A DNA stretch of 64,000 bases. Source: Flavobacteriaceae bacterium (lineage in GTDB: Bacteria > Bacteroidota > Bacteroidia > Flavobacteriales > Flavobacteriaceae). The first letter of the stretch is position 1, and each line of letters opens with the position of its first letter. The notes below the pieces were generated by a model. It saw only the letters and a list, made by a program, of their open reading frames with translations. It did no database searches and was not told the origin of the DNA. Shown here one piece after another: positions 55,040-62,557 of this stretch. The DNA lies in the NCBI GenBank assembly GCA_017852075.1, contig JAFMLQ010000001.1, positions 62,001 through 126,000 on the forward strand. Reading direction: 5' to 3'. Made by a program: the position numbers and the translations under genes.

Positions 55040-55570
55040 TTATTGTCCTACAACCACTTTGGGATAACGGATGATTCGGTCACCCAACTGGTAACCCACC
55101 TCTACGATATCAATGATTTTCCCTTTATCCTCCTTTTTAGGCGCTGGAATTTGTGTAATGGCCTCGTGAAGCTCTGCATCAAACGAATCACCAATTTTTT
55201 CTTCTGTTTGTTTCAATCCATTGGTTTTAAGTACTTCGGAAAATTTGTTGTATATCAATTGTATTCCCTCCTGATCTATACCACCCTTTGCTTTTTCCAT
55301 CTGCTGATTGGCTCGGTTAAAGTCATCCAAAACAGGAATTAGAGCACTTATAACTTCTTGATTGGCTGTTTTAAAAAGTTCAATTCGCTCTTTAGCTGTT
55401 CTCTTTTTAAAATTTTCAAATTCAGCGAAAAGTCTAAGGTATTTGTCTTTTTCTTGTTCAATTTCCTTTTTTAAGGCATCGATTTGATCCGTAACTTTGG
55501 ATTTTATATCCTTTTTCTTGGTTTCTTTTTTTGATTTAGAATCCTTCTGTGGCGCTTCTTTTTTTGTCAT
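55040..55570 (-). CDS. grpE: GrpE, DnaK nucleotide exchange factor
   Basis: 176 aa. Lys-rich disordered N-terminus, long helix (EIEQEKDKYLRLFAEFENFKKRTAKER with the conserved FENFKKR), helix bundle and the beta-wing QLGDRIIRYPKVVVGQ. Releases ADP from DnaK. First gene of grpE-dnaJ; a sigma-54-like promoter lies 27 bp upstream. Confidence 0.96.
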   Translation of the reverse strand: MTKKEAPQKDSKSKKETKKKDIKSKVTDQIDALKKEIEQEKDKYLRLFAEFENFKKRTAKERIELFKTANQEVISALIPVLDDFNRANQQMEKAKGGIDQEGIQLIYNKFSEVLKTNGLKQTEEKIGDSFDAELHEAITQIPAPKKEDKGKIIDIVEVGYQLGDRIIRYPKVVVGQ

Positions 55571-55596
55571 TTAAGATGAGTTTTCAAAAGCTGTTT

Positions 55597-55636
55597 TGCA
55601 AAAGTTTTGCCATGATGAAAAAATGTCAAAATGTCA
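55597..55636 (-). promoter_or_regulatory. grpE-dnaJ promoter: sigma-54-like -24/-12 plus paired TGACA boxes
   Basis: Reverse strand TGACATTTTGACA (box starts 8 bp apart), 11 bp, then TGGCAAAACTTTTGCA. GG-N10-GC spacing and the TTGCA end fit the sigma-54 consensus TGGCAC-N5-TTGCA closely. The -12 GC is 27-28 bp before the ATG. Same layout as upstream of dnaK. Confidence 0.65.
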
Positions 55637-56554
55637 TATTTTATGTTTGGCAACCTCTTCCATTGCCTCCTCAATATTGGGAAAGGAAAAGACAAATCCG
55701 TTTTTTAACACCTTGTCTGCACTAACCCAATGACTATCCAATACGAGACTACTCATTTCTCCCACTGTAAATCGAATCAAAAACTTAGGAATTGGGGGTA
55801 GAAAATAAGGGCGTTTTAAGGCTTTAGACAGCGCTTTGATAAACTTTGTTTGAGAAACTGGATGGGGTGCTACAGCGTTGAAAGCCCCTTCCCATTCAGC
55901 ACTTGTTGCTGCTATGAACAAACCTACCACATCTTTGATATGGATCCAAGATTGTCCTTGTTTTCCATTGCCAAAAGCAGCTCCTAAACCCAATGCTGTA
56001 GGGATTCTTAAAGGTCCTAATACTCCTCCTTGGGCGCTTAGCACCAACCCAATTCGCAATTTGGCAACTTTGATATCAAGAGATTTAAATTGATCCACTT
56101 CTCGTTCCCATGAAATCACTACATCCTCCATAAAAGAATTGGGGTGTACTGGAGTATTTTCATCTACTGTATTGTCAAAGTCAGGGGGATAAATTCCAAT
56201 TGCGGAAGCAGCAACTATTTGCTTTACTTGATGAAGCGTTTTAAGCTGTTCTATACTCGAAAGAAGCAAACGGGTAGAATCTATTCTACTGGAACGAATT
56301 TGTTTTTTATTCTTCGAAGTCCAAAGCTTTGAAATACTTGCTCCTGCCAAGTGAATTATGGTATCTACCCCTTCAAAACAAGCATTGTCTATTTCTGATT
56401 GAGAAGGGTTCCAATAAAATCCTTTTGCACCATTGATATGAGTAGCTTTATTTTTATTGGTTGTTAAAAAATGAATCTTAAATCCCTCAGATAAAGCCTT
56501 GTGCACTAGTGCGCGTCCTACCAAACCTGTAGCTCCTGTAATAAGTAGTTTCAT
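55634..56554 (-). CDS. TIGR01777-type NAD-dependent epimerase-like protein
   Basis: About 306 aa, SDR superfamily. N-terminal NAD site KLLITGATGLVGRALVHKAL; then YWNPSQSEIDNACFEGVDTIIHLAGASISKLWTSKNKKQI, typical of the TIGR01777 (YfcH/SulA-like) group; ASAIGIYPP is the Ser-containing active-site strand and the C-terminus has the DUF1731-like PFLIR region (PKFLIRFTVGEMSSLVLDSHWVSADKVLKNGF). I use the ATG at 56554 (second), matching the family. Function unknown. Confidence 0.88.
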   Translation of the reverse strand: MKLLITGATGLVGRALVHKALSEGFKIHFLTTNKNKATHINGAKGFYWNPSQSEIDNACFEGVDTIIHLAGASISKLWTSKNKKQIRSSRIDSTRLLLSSIEQLKTLHQVKQIVAASAIGIYPPDFDNTVDENTPVHPNSFMEDVVISWEREVDQFKSLDIKVAKLRIGLVLSAQGGVLGPLRIPTALGLGAAFGNGKQGQSWIHIKDVVGLFIAATSAEWEGAFNAVAPHPVSQTKFIKALSKALKRPYFLPPIPKFLIRFTVGEMSSLVLDSHWVSADKVLKNGFVFSFPNIEEAMEEVAKHKI

Positions 56555-56663
56555 ATCTTTTTTTCTTTTCAATGCAATCTTCTAGAATAGGCTTTTTTTT
56601 GATTCAAATGATACTCAAAATAACATCAACATGAAGTCTTGTTGTCCAACCAAAAGTAAACAT

Positions 56664-57344
56664 TTAAGGCTTTACAGCACGCAACATTTCTCTTTTCCCT
56701 GGCGGTCCCGGCAATCTGGATACTTGAAACCCAGCCTCTTCCAGTCCACGCCGGACACTACCTTTTGCACAATAACTGACCCATACTCCACCCACACTTA
56801 AAAGATCATAACATTTTTTCATCCATCGGGGTTCCCATAATTCAGGTTGAGCATGGGCACCAAAGGCATCGTAATAGATCACATCAAAAAGCTGGGAGGA
56901 CTGAAATTTCTCAAAATGAATCTTACTTTTAATAAATTTGAAATAATGCGACAGAAAATACCTTTTTTGCCAGTCCATGATAGAAAAATCGCGAAATGAA
57001 AATGAAGCTGAACTTCCCTCAAAAAAAGAATCATAATTCAAGCTATGTAGTTCATGGATTGTCAATGGAAAGGCTTCTAAAGAAAGGTAATCAATCTCCT
57101 TTTGAAACCGCTCCGCTTCTAAATAACTTAGGTAGGTTACAAGACCAGTACCATAACCCAATTCCAAAATACGACACGCTTTATTGGGATTGTTTTCTGC
57201 CCAAAAATGAAAACCGGTATCGATGTACACAAATTTTGATTCTATCATCGCACCGTGACGGGAATGATAGGTTTCTTTTAACCCCTCTATTCTAAAAGTA
57301 AAGGAACCATCCGACGTCTTAATTATTTGCTTTTCATGAGCCAT
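56664..57344 (-). CDS. mnmD: MnmD, tRNA U34 methyltransferase
   Basis: 226 aa Rossmann methyltransferase (the stand-alone form of the MnmC C-domain function) that completes 5-methylaminomethyl-uridine at tRNA wobble position 34. Signature strands: HSRHGAMIESKFVYIDTG, LELGYGTGLVTYL (SAM loop) and DVIYYDAFGAHAQPELWEPRWM with the Asp-Ala-Phe core, GGVWVSYCAKGSVRRGLEEAGF. ATG start at 57344. Divergent from ilvE. Confidence 0.9.
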   Translation of the reverse strand: MAHEKQIIKTSDGSFTFRIEGLKETYHSRHGAMIESKFVYIDTGFHFWAENNPNKACRILELGYGTGLVTYLSYLEAERFQKEIDYLSLEAFPLTIHELHSLNYDSFFEGSSASFSFRDFSIMDWQKRYFLSHYFKFIKSKIHFEKFQSSQLFDVIYYDAFGAHAQPELWEPRWMKKCYDLLSVGGVWVSYCAKGSVRRGLEEAGFQVSRLPGPPGKREMLRAVKP

Positions 57345-57507
57345 ATAAAGTGATAAGGCAGTTCATATGTTTTTTTTTAAAATTAATCAATGCTATTCTA
57401 TTTTTATCATATCATTCACATGAGATAAAAATTTTCAAATAAATCTTAAACAAGTAATATTATATTGAAACAAAAAAAACTAATTTTACTTTAAAAGACT
57501 AACAGTA

Positions 57508-58557
57508 GTGATTTCAATTCAAAAATCCTCCCAATCCAAAATAAACAGTGTCTCATTTGACAATCTTGTTTTTGGAAAAACATTTACTGACCATATGTTC
57601 ATCTGTCATTATAAAGAGGGAAAATGGCAAACACCTATGATCAAACCCTATGAGCCCCTGACATTAGATCCTTCGGCAAGTGTTTTACACTATGGACAGG
57701 CTGTCTTTGAGGGAATGAAAGCATTTAAAGACGATCATAATAAAATTTGGCTTTTTCGTCCAGATGAAAATTTTAGAAGAATTAATATTTCTTCGCATCG
57801 TATGCAAATCCCTGAATTTCCAGAGAACTATTTTTTTGAGGGACTCAAACAACTTTTAAAATTAGATCACGAATGGATTGTTCCAGGGCAAGGAAACTCT
57901 TTATACGTAAGACCTTTTGTGTTTGCCAGTCAGCCTACAGTCCAAGCTGCTGCTTCCAACGAATATATTTTTATGATAATTTGTGCGCCAGTATCTACCT
58001 ATTATTCAGGCACAGAAATTAATGTCTTAATCGCTGAAGAGTATAGTAGAGCTGCTAATGGAGGTGTAGGTTTTGCTAAGGCAGCTGGAAATTATGGAGC
58101 ACAATTTTACCCCACTTCAGAGGCTTTAAAAAAAGGGTTTCAGCAAATTATTTGGACCGATGCCGATCGTCACGAATACCTTGAGGAATCAGGTACTATG
58201 AATATTTTTTTTATGATCAACGACACCCTGATTACCGCTCCTACTAATGATCGAATTTTAGACGGTGTCACCCGAAAGAGTATTGTTCAACTTTCAAAAG
58301 ATAGAGGAATTGCTGTGGAAGAAAGACCTATCAAGGTGAGTGAAATTGTAGAAGCTCATAAGCAAGGAATTCTTCAAGAAATCTTTGGCACAGGCACTGC
58401 TGTAGTGGTACTTCCTATCCATAGTTTTTCTTATCGCGAAGTTACCTATCGACTTCCTGAAGAAAACACTATCGCCAAGTTACTTAAAAACGACCTTCTA
58501 GGGATTCAATACAATACAATGGAGGATCCCCACAAATGGAGGGTTGCTGTAGACTAA
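57508..58557 (+). CDS. ilvE: IlvE, branched-chain amino-acid aminotransferase (GTG start)
   Basis: 349 aa fold-type IV PLP enzyme, last step of Val, Leu and Ile synthesis. SASVLHYGQAVFEGMKAFKDD, then LFRPDENFRRIN and the PLP-Lys region ANGGVGFAKAAGNYGAQFYPT (Lys of GFAKAAGNY), then EESGTMNIFFMIN and GVTRKSIVQLSKDRGI. GTG at 57508. Complements the leu operon. Confidence 0.95.
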   Translation: MISIQKSSQSKINSVSFDNLVFGKTFTDHMFICHYKEGKWQTPMIKPYEPLTLDPSASVLHYGQAVFEGMKAFKDDHNKIWLFRPDENFRRINISSHRMQIPEFPENYFFEGLKQLLKLDHEWIVPGQGNSLYVRPFVFASQPTVQAAASNEYIFMIICAPVSTYYSGTEINVLIAEEYSRAANGGVGFAKAAGNYGAQFYPTSEALKKGFQQIIWTDADRHEYLEESGTMNIFFMINDTLITAPTNDRILDGVTRKSIVQLSKDRGIAVEERPIKVSEIVEAHKQGILQEIFGTGTAVVVLPIHSFSYREVTYRLPEENTIAKLLKNDLLGIQYNTMEDPHKWRVAVD

Positions 58558-58946
58558 GGTTGCTTTAAAATTTTCTCGATATTCGGCTTAAAATAATGAG
58601 GCCCTTTTAAAACCTTCCCATCCTCACGATAAATGGGTTTTCCGTCTGCTCCCAGTTTGCTCATATTACTGCGCTGTATTTCTTCAAAAATTGCTTCAAT
58701 TTTATCTTGAAAACCATGCGCTATAATTGTTCCACATAAAATGTAGAGCATATCTCCCAAGGCATCTCCAATTTCAACCAAATCATTGGACTGAGCTGCT
58801 TCTAAATATTCTTCATTTTCTTCTTTCATCAGTTCGAATCGGAGTTGTGCAATAGCTTTTGGCAAATTTGCATTGGGATGTGACTCTACTCCCAAGCCAA
58901 AAGCTTGGTGAAATGCGGTTACCGCTTGAATTGGTTTTTTTATCAT
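58554..58946 (-). CDS. MazG-like nucleotide pyrophosphohydrolase
   Basis: 130 aa all-helical (HAD-independent) NTP pyrophosphohydrolase. The EExxE...ExxD metal site is visible: ELMKEENEEYLEA and EIGDALGDMLYILCGT. It ends with a Lys/Gly/Tyr tail (GKVLKGPHYFKPNIEKIL). Probably sanitises nucleotide pools or acts on phosphoribosyl-ATP-like substrates. 4-bp overlap with ilvE at the 3' ends. Confidence 0.85.
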   Translation of the reverse strand: MIKKPIQAVTAFHQAFGLGVESHPNANLPKAIAQLRFELMKEENEEYLEAAQSNDLVEIGDALGDMLYILCGTIIAHGFQDKIEAIFEEIQRSNMSKLGADGKPIYREDGKVLKGPHYFKPNIEKILKQP

Positions 58947-59001
58947 TTATGAATACTGTGTTAATGGTTTTATTATTTCTAAATTAGTCAAAAAATAAGA
59001 G

Positions 59002-59190
59002 ATGTTTTCATCGGGTCAATTGATTTTTGGAATTTGTTTTTTAATTGTATTTACGGGAATCATTATATTATCCTACAGGAGTGATAAAAAAAGACAACCC
59101 AAATATTTTAAAGGTAGTTATAAGATCCTTTTAGGTTTTCTTATCGCCTTTAGCTTTTTAGTCTTGATCAAATATCTTACTCAACAATGA
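59002..59190 (+). CDS. Small two-helix membrane protein upstream of crcB
   Basis: 62 aa: helix 1 FGICFLIVFTGIIILSY, a basic loop RSDKKRQPKYFKGSYK, helix 2 ILLGFLIAFSFLVLIKYL. Unknown function. Overlaps crcB by 4 bp (ATGA), so it is translationally coupled to it. Confidence 0.75.
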   Translation: MFSSGQLIFGICFLIVFTGIIILSYRSDKKRQPKYFKGSYKILLGFLIAFSFLVLIKYLTQQ

Positions 59191-59558
59191 AATCTTTACT
59201 CTATGTCTTTTTAGGAGGAGGTTTGGGGAGTCTTTTTCGATTTTTGATTTCAAAATTTATTTCCAGTTCAAAAAATGGTTTTCCTTGGTCAACACTTCTA
59301 GCCAATTATGTGGGATGTCTTCTTATTGGTGTCCTTCTGGGTTGGGCAATCAAAAACAACACCACTCGTTCTGATTTGTATCTGCTTTTAGTCATCGGTT
59401 TTTGTGGGGGATTGACAACTTTTTCGACTTTCAGCTTAGAAGGTCTATCTTTCTTAAAATCAGGTGACTACACCAGTTTCATAAGCTATTCTCTAGCCAG
59501 TGTGCTTGGCGGAATTGCTTTTGTTGGTTTGGGTCATTACCTCTATCGATTAGGTTGA
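59187..59558 (+). CDS. crcB: CrcB/Fluc fluoride channel
   Basis: 123 aa with four hydrophobic helices, exporting fluoride. Conserved FLGGGLGSLFRFLISKFI, LLANYVGCLLIGVLLGW (family N in LxxNxxGxFxxG) and GFCGGLTTFSTFSLE, which carries the Phe-box and Na+ site. No fluoride riboswitch hallmark is recognisable upstream. Confidence 0.94.
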   Translation: MKSLLYVFLGGGLGSLFRFLISKFISSSKNGFPWSTLLANYVGCLLIGVLLGWAIKNNTTRSDLYLLLVIGFCGGLTTFSTFSLEGLSFLKSGDYTSFISYSLASVLGGIAFVGLGHYLYRLG

Positions 59559-59658
59559 TTCTCAAAATCCATTTTTTTTAATTATTCATAAAATATTCCG
59601 TTTATTTTATATACACCCCTATTTTTTTGGTGTAAAAATTTATTATTATACAAAAGTA

Positions 59659-59695
59659 AAAAAGATACCCCCTGAAATATAGGGGGTATCTTTTT
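59659..59695 (+). terminator. Strong hairpin between crcB and the porin gene
   Basis: GATACCCCC/GGGGGTATC, 9 bp perfect, extended by A/T pairs, loop TGAAATATA, followed by TTTTT. It lies 101 bp after crcB and 42 bp before the porin ATG, so it is either the crcB terminator or a premature terminator in the porin leader. Confidence 0.8.
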
Positions 59696-59736
59696 GTAAG
59701 TATAATTTTACGGTCAAACTTATATATTTAAAAACT

Positions 59737-60780
59737 ATGAAAAATACATTCAATTTAATTCTGGTTTGCCAATTGATTGCGACAACCTGGTTGCAAGGGC
59801 AAGAAACACCAGATTCTGCTCCAGAAACCCCTTCACTAAAATTTAACGGTACTGTAGACACTTATTTTCGATCCAGCTTTACAGAGGATCCCACTTCTCC
59901 TGGTACTTCTTTTGCAGACCTCAACGGATTTTCTTTAGGTATGGCAAATTTCATTGTCTCTTACGAAGGAGAAAAATCAGGCTTTGTAGCCGATGTGGTA
60001 TTTGGACCCCGAGGTTCTAATGCAGTATTTGGTTCCGTAAGAGAATCATTTGATGGTCTTGGTTACGGATTCTCCTCCGAAATTATCAATCAATTATATG
60101 TGTATTACAATTTGGCTGAAGGAGTGACCGTAACTTTAGGAAACTTCAACACCTTTTTAGGATACGAAGTGATTTCACCTGCCGCCAACTTTAATTATTC
60201 AACTTCATATATGTTTTCCTATGGCCCTTTTTCTCACACGGGTCTAAAACTGGACTTTGCCATTTCGGACGATGTATCGTTAATGGTAGCCTTGATGAAT
60301 CAGACAGATGAAACCGAAGCTAATTACTCCCGATACACCGCGTTTGGCGCACAATTAGGCCTATACGGACAGTACATCAACTTTCTAGGAGGAGACGGGT
60401 ATGCTCAGATAGACTTTACAGGTGGATTCGACTTGTCGGAAGAATTATTTCTTGGGATCAATGCAACCTCAGCATCGCTCGAAGGGGATCAAGGATTTTC
60501 AGGAATAGCGCTCTACCCCCAATTGACAACTAATGACAATTTTGCTATTGGAGTAAGAGGGGAGTTCTTCTCTGAAACTAGTGGTTTTGGTGCTCTTACT
60601 GATGAGGGTGATGCAGACAATTTCTCATTCACAATAACAGGAAGTTATACAACTGGAGATTTTATTTTGAAACCTGAATTTAGAATTGATTCAGCCTCAT
60701 CAGAGATTTTTGCGATTTCACCTTCAGAAATGTCAGATCGCTTATCCTCTTTTGTAATTGCTGCGATATACTCCTTTTAA
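59737..60780 (+). CDS. Outer-membrane porin-like protein linked to ammonium uptake
   Basis: 347 aa with a signal peptide (NTFNLILVCQLIATTWLQGQ) followed by an all-beta, Gly/aromatic-rich chain ending in the C-terminal aromatic strand (FVIAAIYSF), typical of an outer-membrane beta-barrel of the OprP/porin type. KFNGTVDTYFRSSF and GFDLSEELFLGINATSA are representative. Position before glnB and amt suggests an ammonium or small-solute pore, as in other flavobacteria, but specificity is inference. Confidence 0.85.
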   Translation: MKNTFNLILVCQLIATTWLQGQETPDSAPETPSLKFNGTVDTYFRSSFTEDPTSPGTSFADLNGFSLGMANFIVSYEGEKSGFVADVVFGPRGSNAVFGSVRESFDGLGYGFSSEIINQLYVYYNLAEGVTVTLGNFNTFLGYEVISPAANFNYSTSYMFSYGPFSHTGLKLDFAISDDVSLMVALMNQTDETEANYSRYTAFGAQLGLYGQYINFLGGDGYAQIDFTGGFDLSEELFLGINATSASLEGDQGFSGIALYPQLTTNDNFAIGVRGEFFSETSGFGALTDEGDADNFSFTITGSYTTGDFILKPEFRIDSASSEIFAISPSEMSDRLSSFVIAAIYSF

Positions 60781-60799
60781 AAACCAATAATATTGGTTT
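60781..60799 (+). repeat. Hairpin just after the porin stop
   Basis: AAACCAAT-AAT-ATTGGTTT, 8-bp stem, 3-nt loop, starting at the base after the TAA. No strong T-run follows; it may stabilise the porin mRNA end or weakly terminate. Confidence 0.5.
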
Positions 60800-60870
60800 A
60801 ATTTGAATTGCAGTAAAAAGTAATATTCTATAATTCAACTTAAATCATTAATCAACTAAATATCTAGAAC

Positions 60871-61209
60871 ATGAAAAAAATAGAAGCAATTATTCGAAAA
60901 TCTAAATTTGATGACGTAAAGTCCGCCTTACACAATGTAGAAGTCAACTTCTTTAGTTACTGGGATGTAACTGGGGTTGGAAACGAGAAAGAGGGACATG
61001 TGTACCGTGGAATCAGTTACAGTACCTCTGAAATACAAAGACGACATCTGTCGATCGTAGTCAATGATGACTTTGTACAAATTACAATCGATGCCATTTT
61101 GAAATCAGCGGCTACAGATCGCGTAGGAGATGGAAAAATTTTTATAACTCCCGTCGAAGAAGCCTACCGAATCAGGACAGGCGAAAAAGGGGGAAAATCA
61201 CTAAACTAA
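60871..61209 (+). CDS. glnB: PII nitrogen-regulatory protein (GlnB/GlnK-like)
   Basis: 112 aa trimeric signal protein sensing ATP/ADP and 2-oxoglutarate. MKKIEAIIRKSKFDDVKSAL, T-loop region GVGNEKEGHVYRGISYSTSE (the family Tyr before RG is kept), and B-/C-loop residues in AATDRVGDGKIFITPVEEAYRIRTGEKG. It precedes amt by 23 bp, the classic GlnK-AmtB pair, so it probably plugs the channel. The T-loop differs strongly from proteobacterial GlnB, and I cannot say whether it is uridylylated. Confidence 0.93.
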   Translation: MKKIEAIIRKSKFDDVKSALHNVEVNFFSYWDVTGVGNEKEGHVYRGISYSTSEIQRRHLSIVVNDDFVQITIDAILKSAATDRVGDGKIFITPVEEAYRIRTGEKGGKSLN

Positions 61210-61232
61210 AAAACTAATTTAAAACTATAATT

Positions 61233-62474
61233 ATGGAAAGTACTGCGCTTTTTACCGCTAACAATGTATGGATGATGATCTGTACTGCACTCGTATTCTT
61301 TATGCACTTGGGGTTTTCTTTTTTGGAAATTGGACTTACACGTCAAAAAAATACGGTAAACATTTTATTTAAAAATTTCTTTGTCATTACAGTAGGTCTT
61401 CTCCTCTACGCCATAGGAGGATTCAATTTGATGTATCCCGGCTTTGAAGAGGGAGCCACAGGTTTTTTAAAATTTGCAGGTTTTGGAATCGCTGCACCTG
61501 AAGGGGGGATGACACCAGACTATGCCAGTGGAGGATACACCTGGTGGACTGACTTTCTTTTTCAAGGAATGTTTGCAGCTACTGCAGCCACTATTGTTTC
61601 TGGTGCTGTTGCAGAACGCATCAAACTCAATAGTTTTATGCTCTTTACTATATTATATGTAGGAATTGTCTATCCGATAATTGGTTCTTGGAAATGGGGT
61701 GGTGGATTTTTAGATCAGTGGGGATTTTATGATTTTGCTGGATCTACTTTAGTTCATTCTGTCGGAGGTTGGGCAGCCCTCATTGCCGTCTATCTTCTCG
61801 GGGCTCGTATTGGTAAGTTTGATATCAACGGAAAAGCCAAAGCTATTCCAGGGCATAATATTCCTCTTGCCGCAGCTGGGGTTTTGATTCTTTGGCTAGG
61901 CTGGTTTGGATTCAATGGTGGCTCAGTTTTATCGGCTGATCCCGAATTGACCTCTCTCACTCTGGTTACTACTTGTCTTGCAGCTGCCGCAGGAGGAGTG
62001 AGTTCGACTATCATATCTAATCTTATGTATAAAAATTTTGACCTTACTATGTTTATGAACGGTGTACTAGGTGGGCTTGTTGGAATTACAGCTGGCGCAG
62101 ATCAAATGGGTCCCACCGACGCCGTCATTATAGGGACTGTGGCAGGAGTTATTATTGTGTTTGGAATTTCACTTATTGACAAACTCAAATTGGATGATCC
62201 TGTAGGTGCTATTGCCGTACATTTAATATGTGGAATTTGGGGAACTCTAGCTGTAGGTATTTTTGGGGCCATGGCAGGGTTCGATCAATTCATAATTCAA
62301 CTTATTGGCGTCGGTATCGTGGGTGCTTTTTCTGTAGGTACTTCTTTTGTAATTTTAATTGTGATTAAAAAGACCCTCGGACTTCGCGTTGAAAAAGAAG
62401 AAGAGCTCAAGGGGCTTGATCTAGCAGAACACGGCATGGATGCTTACGCTGACTTTCGTTTAAATCAACATTAA
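61233..62474 (+). CDS. amt: Ammonium transporter (Amt/MEP)
   Basis: 413 aa with eleven hydrophobic helices. FFMHLGFSFLEIGLTRQKNTVNILFKNF; ammonium path WWTDFLFQGMFAATAATIVSGAVAERIK; DFAGSTLVHSVGGWAALIAVYLLGARIGKF (first of the twin His) and HLICGIWGTLAVGIFG (second). Cytoplasmic C-tail LRVEKEEELKGLDLAEHGMDAYADF carries the typical ELxGLDxxEHG motif. Operon with glnB. Confidence 0.97.
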   Translation: MESTALFTANNVWMMICTALVFFMHLGFSFLEIGLTRQKNTVNILFKNFFVITVGLLLYAIGGFNLMYPGFEEGATGFLKFAGFGIAAPEGGMTPDYASGGYTWWTDFLFQGMFAATAATIVSGAVAERIKLNSFMLFTILYVGIVYPIIGSWKWGGGFLDQWGFYDFAGSTLVHSVGGWAALIAVYLLGARIGKFDINGKAKAIPGHNIPLAAAGVLILWLGWFGFNGGSVLSADPELTSLTLVTTCLAAAAGGVSSTIISNLMYKNFDLTMFMNGVLGGLVGITAGADQMGPTDAVIIGTVAGVIIVFGISLIDKLKLDDPVGAIAVHLICGIWGTLAVGIFGAMAGFDQFIIQLIGVGIVGAFSVGTSFVILIVIKKTLGLRVEKEEELKGLDLAEHGMDAYADFRLNQH

Positions 62475-62502
62475 AATTAGATCAAAGTATTTTACATTTT
62501 TA

Positions 62503-62536
62503 AAAAAACCTTCTGTCATGACAGGAGGTTTTTTTT
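62503..62536 (+). terminator. Terminator after amt
   Basis: AAAACCTTCTGT/ACAGGAGGTTTT with a CATG loop and one G-T wobble, followed by a T-run; 30 bp after the amt stop. Confidence 0.88.
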
Positions 62537-62557
62537 ATTATATTAGAAAAAAAAATC

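Noticed and set aside
58947-59001. Fluoride riboswitch before the crcB pair
   Set aside because: The 55-bp gap is too short for the known aptamer and shows none of its conserved segments.
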